Of a stretch of 64,000 nt of DNA, positions 58,715-64,000 are shown piece by piece. How positions within the stretch are numbered: position 1 is the stretch's first letter; each line of letters begins with the position of its first letter. The notes under the pieces were generated by a model. The model did no database searches. It saw only the letters and a list, made by a program, of their open reading frames with translations, and was not told the origin of the DNA. The translations under genes and the position numbers were made by a program. The stretch lies in the NCBI RefSeq assembly GCF_023168325.1, contig NZ_AP025688.1:1-64000 (forward strand), written 5' to 3'. This DNA comes from Tsukamurella sp. PLM1 (GTDB lineage: Bacteria > Actinomycetota > Actinomycetes > Mycobacteriales > Mycobacteriaceae).

Positions 58715-60969
58715 CTAGGTCGCGCCGAACTTCCGCAGGCGCAGGCTGTTCCACACCACGAAGAACGAGCTGAAGGCCATCGCGGCGGCGCCGATGAGCG
58801 GGTTCAGCAGGCCGGCGACGGCCACGGGGATCGCCGCCACGTTGTAGCCGAACGCCCACACGAGGTTGGTCTTGATGGTCTTCAGCGTGGCGCGGGCGAG
58901 GCCCAGCGCGTCGGGTACCGCGGACAGCTCCTCGCGCATGAGCACCACGTCGGCGGCGCCCTGCGCCACGTCGGTACCGGTGCCCATGGCCAGCCCCAGG
59001 TCGGCGGCGGCGAGGGCCGGTCCGTCGTTGACGCCGTCACCCACCATCGCGACCCGCCGCCCCTCGGCCTGGAGGGCACGGATGGCCTCGACCTTGCCGT
59101 CCGGCAGCACGTCCGCCCGCACGTCGTCGATGCCCACGAGCGCGGCGACCTTCGCAGCCGCGGCGGCGTTGTCGCCGGTGAGCAGCACGGTCCGGATCCC
59201 GGCGTCATGCAACCGGGCGACGGCGTCCGCGGCGTCCGCCTTGATCGTGTCGGCCACCTCGAGGACGGCGGCGACGGCACCGTCGACCTCGACGACGGCG
59301 ACGGTCCGCCCGGACTCGGCCGCAGCGGAGACGGCCTCCGCGAGCGTCCCGGGCTCGACGAACCGCGGCGAGCCGACGCGCACCGTCGTACCGTCGACGG
59401 TGCCGGACGCGCCGAGGCCGGGTACGGCCCGGAACTCGTCGACGGCGGGCAGGTCGGCAGCGGCGCGGGCCACGACGGCCCGGGCCACGGCGTGCTCGGA
59501 CGCGGCCTCGACGGCGCCCGCGAGGCGCAGAACCGCGTCCTCGGTGAAGCCGGGCGCCACCGTCACGGAGGCGACCTCGAGCTGGCCGGTGGTCACAGTG
59601 CCGGTCTTGTCGAACACCACGGTGTCGATGGTCTCGGTGGCCTCGAGCGCCTGGTGCCCGCGGACGTACACGCCCAACTGCGCGCCCCGGCCGGATGCCA
59701 CCATGAACGCGACGGGCGTCGCGAGGCCCAGCGCGCACGGACAGGCGATCACGAGCACGGCGATGGCGGCCTTGACCGCCGCGTCGATGCCGCTGCCGAG
59801 GAACCACCCCACGAAGGTCAGCGCCGCGATGGCGAAGACGCACGGCACGAAGATCGCGGACACCCGGTCGGCGAGGCGCTGCATCCGCGCCTTCGTGGCC
59901 TGCGCGTCCTCCACCAGCCGCAGCATCGCTGCGAACGTGGTGTCCGCGCCGACGGCCGTCGCGCGGACCGTCAGCCGACCGTCCTGGCAGACCGTGCCGC
60001 CGACCACCGCGTCGCCGACGCCCGCGGGGACGGGCCGGGACTCGCCCGTCATGGCCGAGTTGTCGACGAACGCCGACCCGGATTCGACGATGCCGTCCGT
60101 CGGGAAGGTCTCGCCCGGGCGGACCACGAAGAGCTGCTCCTCGCGCAGCTCCCCGACGGGGATCCGCAGTTCGGAACCGTCACGGACCAGCACCGTCGCC
60201 TCGCGCGCCCCGCGCGTCGCGAGCTCCCGCAGCGCCGACGCCGCCTTCGCGCGGGCGGCGGCCTCGAAGTACCGGCCGGCGAGCACGAAGACGGTTACGC
60301 CCATCGCGACCTCGAGGTAGATCGGGTCGGCGGTGAGGATCGCGTTCCACAGGCCATGCGGGTCGGGCCGCTCCCGGCCCGGTGTGAGCACCGTGACCAG
60401 CGACCACGCGGTGGCCGCGATGATGCCGACCGAGACCAGCGTGTCCATCGTCGCCGCGCCGTGCCGCGCGCCGAGGAACGCGCGCTTGTGCAGCGGCCAC
60501 GCACCCCACGTGACCACCGGCAGGCTCAGCGCGAGCAGCACCCACTGCCAGCCGGGGAAGCGCGTGGACGGGATGGTCGCGAGCACGATCGACAGGTCGG
60601 CCGCCGGGACGAACAGCACCAGCGAGACCACCAGCCGGCGCAGCACGTCGCGTCGCTCGCGCTCCTCGGCGAGGATCGCGCGGCGCGGGTTCGGGACTTG
60701 GGCGCCGCGGTGTACCCCGCGGCCTCGACGGTGCCGGTCAGTTGCTCGACGGTCACCGTCGGCGCGTGCTCGACGGTAGCCGTCCGCGTCGCCAGGTTGA
60801 CCACGGCGCGTACCCCGTCGAGCTTGTTGAGCTTGCGCTCGACCCGGCCGACGCACGCGGCGCAGGTCATTCCGCCGACGTCGAGGAAGGTGCGCTGGGC
60901 CTGCTCCGGCTGCGCGGGAGCCGCCGAAGACGGCGCGTGGTCGAGATCCGTCACCCCTCCAGTATCCAC
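58715..60969 (-). CDS. copA: Copper-exporting P1B-type ATPase (one frame break)
   Basis: About 751 aa after repair. The N-terminal metal domain [16 protein letters not shown] has the CxxC. The pump core: phosphatase motif TGES, CPC in [22 protein letters not shown] (phosphorylation), [19 protein letters not shown]7-8 signatures YNVAAIP and [16 protein letters not shown] mark Cu(I) pumps. The nucleotide-domain SEHP motif reads SEHAVARA, i.e. His-Ala, not His-Pro. The frame breaks near 60700 ([15 protein letters not shown]); one C restores it. Start is GTG 60969 or GTG 60954; the spacing of GGAGGG is poor for the latter. Convergent with CopD-CtaG. Confidence 0.92.
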
Positions 60970-60999
60970 GCGGGGACGCGGAGCCGGAAAACGCGAAAG

Positions 61000-61051
61000 G
61001 CCTTGATACCGGCTCCCGGAATGGGGGAGGAGGGGGAACCGGTATCAAGGC
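61000..61051. terminator. 13-bp perfect stem between esterase end and copA start
   Basis: GCCTTGATACCGG (61000-61012) and CCGGTATCAAGGC (61039-61051) pair perfectly around 26 purine-rich bases. Read leftward it is followed by CTTTCGCGTTTTCC, which suits a terminator of the esterase transcript. Being just upstream of copA, it could also be a regulatory leader or operator. Confidence 0.6.
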
Positions 61052-61190
61052 TCAATCACGCAGCCACCGACGTGGGGGGAGACGTCATATGGCGGCCGCA
61101 GAACCCACGATACGTGGTGTACGCGTACGCTCGCCAACTTTCCTGCGATGAGGCGTGGTGCGTCTGAGCACGCCAGTTCACAGGCTGTTG

Positions 61191-62279
61191 TCATGACCGC
61201 TGTGCAAGTTCATCACGAAGCACGTCAAGAGCGGTGTCGACGTCGACCCGAGCGTCGGCGCTCACGCCGACCAGGTTGAGGAAGCCGTGCAACGCGCCCG
61301 GGGCCAATTGCGTCGAGACGTCCACTCCGGCGTCGCGCAGCCGTGCCGCGTAGGCCAGGCCCTCGTCGCGCAGCGGGTCGAAACCGGCGACCACGACGTG
61401 GGTCCGGCCGATCGCGGCGAGGCCGTCGGCGTGCAGCACGTCGAACCTCGGGTCGGTGTCCTGGCCCGGGTCCGGGGTGTATTGATCGTGGAACCAGTCG
61501 ATGTCGGCCTTGGTGAGGAAGTAACCGGACGCGAACGTGTCGCGGCTGCGGTTCGCCGGATCCGCGCCGGTCACGGGATAGAAGAGCAGCGAGAGCACGG
61601 GCTGCGGCCCACCGTCGAGCGACAGCGCGCGTGCGGTGACCGTCGCGAGGTTGCCGCCGGCGCTGTCGCCGGACAGGGCCACCCGCGCCGGGTCCGCGCC
61701 CAGCTGGTCGGCGTGCGCCAGCGCCCACTTCGTCGCGGCCACCGCGTCGTCCACCGCGGCGGGGAAGATCGCCTCCGGCGCCAGCCGGTAGTCCACCGCG
61801 AGCACCCGCACGCGGGCGCGGTCGGCGATGTACCGACACGGGGCGTCGTGCGAGTCGAGGTCGCCCAGGACGAAGCCGCCGCCGTGGAAGAACACGACCA
61901 GCGGCGAGCCGGCGTCCAGCCCGGCGGGCGTGTAGAGGCGTGCCGGGATCGGGCCGGCGGCACCGTCCACCATGAGCCCACGGGTGACCACGGACGGGGC
62001 CGGGTTCTGCCCGACCGCGGCGCAGAGCTTGCTCATGGTGGCCCGCGAGTGCGCGATGCCGAGGTCCGCCCGCCCCGCGAGGCCGTGCACTCCCTGCGCC
62101 TTGAGCAGGAACAGGGTGATCTGCGAATCGACGTCGAGTTCGTTGCCCTCGACGGTGCGCGGGGTGCCCAGCCGCTGCTTCACGTGCACGGGCAGGCCGA
62201 AAAGGGCCTTCGCCGCGCCCGCGACCAGCGGGGTGGGGATCTTCAGGGACAGCTTCTGGACGAGTGCGGTGAGCGCCAT
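61191..62279 (-). CDS. HSL-family alpha/beta hydrolase (esterase)
   Basis: 362 aa. The hormone-sensitive-lipase family is marked by VVFFHGGGFVLGDLDSHDA (oxyanion HGGG), VDYRLAPEAIFPAAVDDAVA, the Ser nucleophile in ALSGDSAGGNLATV, Asp in VAGFDPLRDEGLAYA and His in APGALHGFLNLVG. It has an N-terminal ~90-residue helical cap (VQKLSLKIPTPLVAGAAKAL). Cytoplasmic; no signal peptide. It hydrolyses short- to medium-chain esters. ATG 62279, 22 bp after the DUF5313 gene in the same direction. Similar to Lip-family proteins of mycobacteria. The frame is intact. Confidence 0.9.
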   Translation of the reverse strand: MALTALVQKLSLKIPTPLVAGAAKALFGLPVHVKQRLGTPRTVEGNELDVDSQITLFLLKAQGVHGLAGRADLGIAHSRATMSKLCAAVGQNPAPSVVTRGLMVDGAAGPIPARLYTPAGLDAGSPLVVFFHGGGFVLGDLDSHDAPCRYIADRARVRVLAVDYRLAPEAIFPAAVDDAVAATKWALAHADQLGADPARVALSGDSAGGNLATVTARALSLDGGPQPVLSLLFYPVTGADPANRSRDTFASGYFLTKADIDWFHDQYTPDPGQDTDPRFDVLHADGLAAIGRTHVVVAGFDPLRDEGLAYAARLRDAGVDVSTQLAPGALHGFLNLVGVSADARVDVDTALDVLRDELAQRS

Positions 62280-62301
62280 GCCGTTGATAGTAGGACGTGC
62301 G

Positions 62302-62703
62302 TCACGCGTCGCGCGGGCCGTACTTCTCGAGGTACTCGCGATGCAACTCCGCCTCCTTGAGGCGCTGCGCGTTGTCGATCATGTCGGGGTCCAGCCCGTG
62401 GTGGCGCAGCCGGCCGCGCCGATAGATCTTGTTCAGCACGATCGAGAAGTACACGAACGGGATGAAGATCGGCAGCGTCATGGTCGCCTTCACCAGGATC
62501 GTGGTGGGGAAGAACCAGAACGGGATCAGGATCAGGATGCAGGGGATCGCGAAGCGTACGACGGTGCGCAGCGCGGCGCGCGGGCCCACGAGGTCGTTGG
62601 TGACCCACTCGTGCATCGACGCCGGCAGCACCTTCTTCCCGTAGGAGTACAGCACGTACTGCACAGGGTTGGGCTTGCTCCGGTCGTTGCTCATACCGTT
62701 CAT
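62302..62703 (-). CDS. DUF5313 membrane protein
   Basis: 133 aa. KPNPVQYVLYSYGKKVLPAS is the typical opening of the family. Then MHEWVTNDLVGPRAALRTVV, two membrane helices (FAIPCILILIPFWFFPTTIL, MTLPIFIPFVYFSIVLNKIY) and a basic C-terminus RRGRLRHHGLDPDMIDNAQR. Found in mycolic-acid actinobacteria; function not known. Start ATG 62703 or the internal ATG 62694 (MSNDRSKPNP), which fits the family length better. Divergent from the TetR gene. Confidence 0.8.
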   Translation of the reverse strand: MNGMSNDRSKPNPVQYVLYSYGKKVLPASMHEWVTNDLVGPRAALRTVVRFAIPCILILIPFWFFPTTILVKATMTLPIFIPFVYFSIVLNKIYRRGRLRHHGLDPDMIDNAQRLKEAELHREYLEKYGPRDA

Positions 62704-62834
62704 GATCCCACCGCGGGCACCGCGGAAGCGAGGGGGTGTCGCGTGCTGTGACGTCGTCCGTGAGCGACGAAAACCGGACGCGTATCGCCGTCAAGAAGGC
62801 ATCCGAACCATTCGAAAGCCTAGAATCGGACGTT

Positions 62835-63449
62835 GTGAGTCCCGGCAGAAACGATCAGACCGCGCAGAGCATCCTGTCTGCGGCGGTGGCGAGCATCGGC
62901 AGCGTCGGTATCTCGCGCACAACGATGGAGCACGTGGCGAACCTCGCGGGCATCGGTGTGGCCACCGTCTACCGGCGGTTCAACCGCAAGGACAACCTCG
63001 TCCAACAGGCCATCCGATACGAGGCCGAGCAGCTGCTCAAGACGGTGGAACAGCAGGTCGTGGGCCTGCCGACGGTGGAGGAGGCCCTCACCGAGGGCTT
63101 CGTCGCGTTCCTGCGCGAAGCGCACCGTCGGCCCCTGATCCGGGGCATCGGCGACGGCAACGTGGTCGTGGGCCTGCCCATGATCGCGCAGGGCGGCGGC
63201 ATGCTCATCGAGATCGGCCGGGAGTTCGCCGCGAACATCATCGCCGGCTTCCAGGCCACGGGCGATCTCCCCGAGTTCGACCCGAAGCCGATCGCGGAGA
63301 TCTTCGCGCGGATCGGGCACTCGGTGCTGCTCGCGCCCGACGGCCTGATCAGCTTCGACGATCCGTACACCGCCGGCCGCGTGGTCCGCGAGTGCCTGAT
63401 GCCCGCGATCTCCGCCCACACCGCGGCGGCCTCGGGGGACGCGCCGTGA
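62835..63449 (+). CDS. TetR-family regulator
   Basis: 204 aa from GTG 62835 (VSPGRNDQTAQSILSAAV). HTH: SIGSVGISRTTMEHVANLAG, IGVATVYRRFNRKDNLVQQA. A helical ligand domain follows, with EAHRRPLIRGIGDGNVVVGL and EIFARIGHSVLLAPDGLISF. An open frame extends to 62736, but the added residues (MSRAVTSSVSDENRT) are not TetR-like. The stop overlaps the GNAT GTG in GTGA, so the two genes form an operon. It may regulate DUF5313/esterase on the other strand or the GNAT gene. Confidence 0.85.
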   Translation: MSPGRNDQTAQSILSAAVASIGSVGISRTTMEHVANLAGIGVATVYRRFNRKDNLVQQAIRYEAEQLLKTVEQQVVGLPTVEEALTEGFVAFLREAHRRPLIRGIGDGNVVVGLPMIAQGGGMLIEIGREFAANIIAGFQATGDLPEFDPKPIAEIFARIGHSVLLAPDGLISFDDPYTAGRVVRECLMPAISAHTAAASGDAP

Positions 63450-63964
63450 TCCGCCCCGCCCGGCCCGCCGACGTCCCGGAGATCCTCACGATGATCGCCG
63501 AGCTCGCCGCGTACGAGAGGGAACCCGACGCGGCCGTCGCCACCGCCGCGCAGCTCGACGCCGCGCTGTTCGGGCCCGCCCCGGCCGTGTTCGCGCGCAT
63601 CGCCACCGAGCCGACGGGATCCGGCGATGCGGAATCGATCGTCGGGATGGCCGTGTACTTCCGGACGTTCTCCACCTGGACGGGGACGCACGGGATCTGG
63701 CTCGAGGACCTGTACGTGCGGCCCGGCGCCCGCGGCGGCGGGCACGGCAAGCGGCTGCTGGCGGCCCTCGCGCAGGAGTGCGCCGCGAACGGGTACCAGC
63801 GATTGGAGTGGACCGTCCTCGACTGGAACGCGCCCGCCATCGGCTTCTACCGCTCGATCGGTGCGGTCCCGATGGACGAGTGGACCACCCAGCGGCTCAC
63901 CGGTGAGGCCCTCGAGGCGCTCGCCGCCTCGGCCGTCCCGTCCGTTGCCGCCGACGGTGCCTGA
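63446..63964 (+). CDS. GNAT-family N-acetyltransferase
   Basis: 172 aa. The diamine-acetyltransferase-like GNAT fold: IRPARPADVPEILTMIAELA, then YFRTFSTWTGTHGIWLEDLY, the acetyl-CoA P-loop VRPGARGGGHGKRLLAALAQ, and LEWTVLDWNAPAIGFYRSIG, where the Tyr and Trp-Asn region is typical. A polyamine or amino-acid amine is the usual substrate of this subfamily. GTG 63446 overlaps the TetR stop. The stop (TGA 63962-63964) overlaps the next ATG by one base. The frame is intact. Confidence 0.9.
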   Translation: MIRPARPADVPEILTMIAELAAYEREPDAAVATAAQLDAALFGPAPAVFARIATEPTGSGDAESIVGMAVYFRTFSTWTGTHGIWLEDLYVRPGARGGGHGKRLLAALAQECAANGYQRLEWTVLDWNAPAIGFYRSIGAVPMDEWTTQRLTGEALEALAASAVPSVAADGA

Positions 63965-64000
63965 TGGACGTCTTCGAGGCCATCCTGCGGCGGCGCGACG
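63964..64000 (+). CDS. Start of a nitroreductase-like gene (cut by window end)
   Basis: Twelve codons, MDVFEAILRRRD, begin at ATG 63964, overlapping the GNAT stop (TGATG). This opening is common in nitroreductase-family proteins, including BluB (5,6-dimethylbenzimidazole synthase). Only the first residues are visible, so the family is a guess. Confidence 0.4.
   Translation, partial: MDVFEAILRRRD

Noticed and set aside
57071..61006. Open frame of 1311 codons across the CopD-CtaG gene and opposite copA
   Set aside because: Arg/Gly/Ala/His-rich, crosses two well-defined genes and has no motif; a frame shadow.

Overview
The window reads as the replication-origin region of a high-GC, mycolic-acid-type actinobacterium (order Mycobacteriales). 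The order dnaA-oriC-dnaN-gnd-recF-dciA-gyrB-gyrA-DUF3566-tRNA-Ile-tRNA-Ala, followed by ppiA-PH protein-crgA-trpG-pknB-pknA-pbpA-rodA-pstP-fhaB-fhaA-tRNA-Leu, is the layout of Mycobacterium and its relatives. An MmpS-like protein and a mymA-like gene set fit this. Tsukamurella or a close relative is my guess at genus level; it cannot be proven from the sequence alone.

Layout. (1) 1-16,322: replication core. dnaA enters cut at the left edge and oriC lies at about 2.1-2.35 kb. A phosphonate-type cluster (phosphonatase-like HAD hydrolase, FAD amine oxidase, OPA-type transporter, GntR/UTRA regulator) is set between recF and the dciA-like helicase-loader gene. (2) 16,283-21,834: a 5.5 kb integrated island in tRNA-Ala(TGC). 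It has a 41-bp perfect direct repeat at its ends, paired arm-type sites at both ends and a truncated tyrosine integrase. Its cargo is unusual: a Phd/YefM-Nudix fusion coupled to a pyrophosphatase-like gene, a coupled pair made of a PLD-like protein and a membrane coiled-coil protein, a further membrane protein and a zinc-knuckle protein. (3) 21,835-28,465: a repeat array, a cobalamin-riboswitch-controlled CbtB/CbtA pair, an oxidoreductase-methyltransferase fusion with a divergent XRE-cupin regulator, ppiA, an NlpC/P60 hydrolase, a PH protein and crgA. (4) 28,547-38,878: trpG, then the cell-shape and Ser/Thr-kinase operon read leftward with 4-bp overlaps. (5) 39.1-52.1 kb: catabolic and lipid accessory region: tRNA-Leu; an SDR/acyl-CoA ligase/metallo-hydrolase/dienelactone-hydrolase operon bracketed by TGAAC-N3-GTTCA operators; an AI-2E-type permease; a TetR; an IS110-type element; and a BVMO-patatin-SDR operon with its own divergent TetR. 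(6) 52.1-64 kb: secretory lipase, a Thr-rich lipoprotein, a copper block (Met/His-rich membrane protein, CopD-CtaG fusion, CopA), an esterase, DUF5313, TetR, GNAT and the start of a nitroreductase-like gene.

Two window-wide observations matter. First, about 29 single- or double-base frame disruptions break about 20 genes, including dnaA, recF, pknA, pbpA, rodA, pstP and copA. Most are repaired by adding one G or C to a short G or C run, so these are probably sequence errors rather than pseudogenes. I give such genes as single features with the joint position stated. Second, the 9-mer GCACCGTCG (or its complement) occurs about 47 times by hand count, against about two expected from base composition, and is absent from the tRNA-Ala island.
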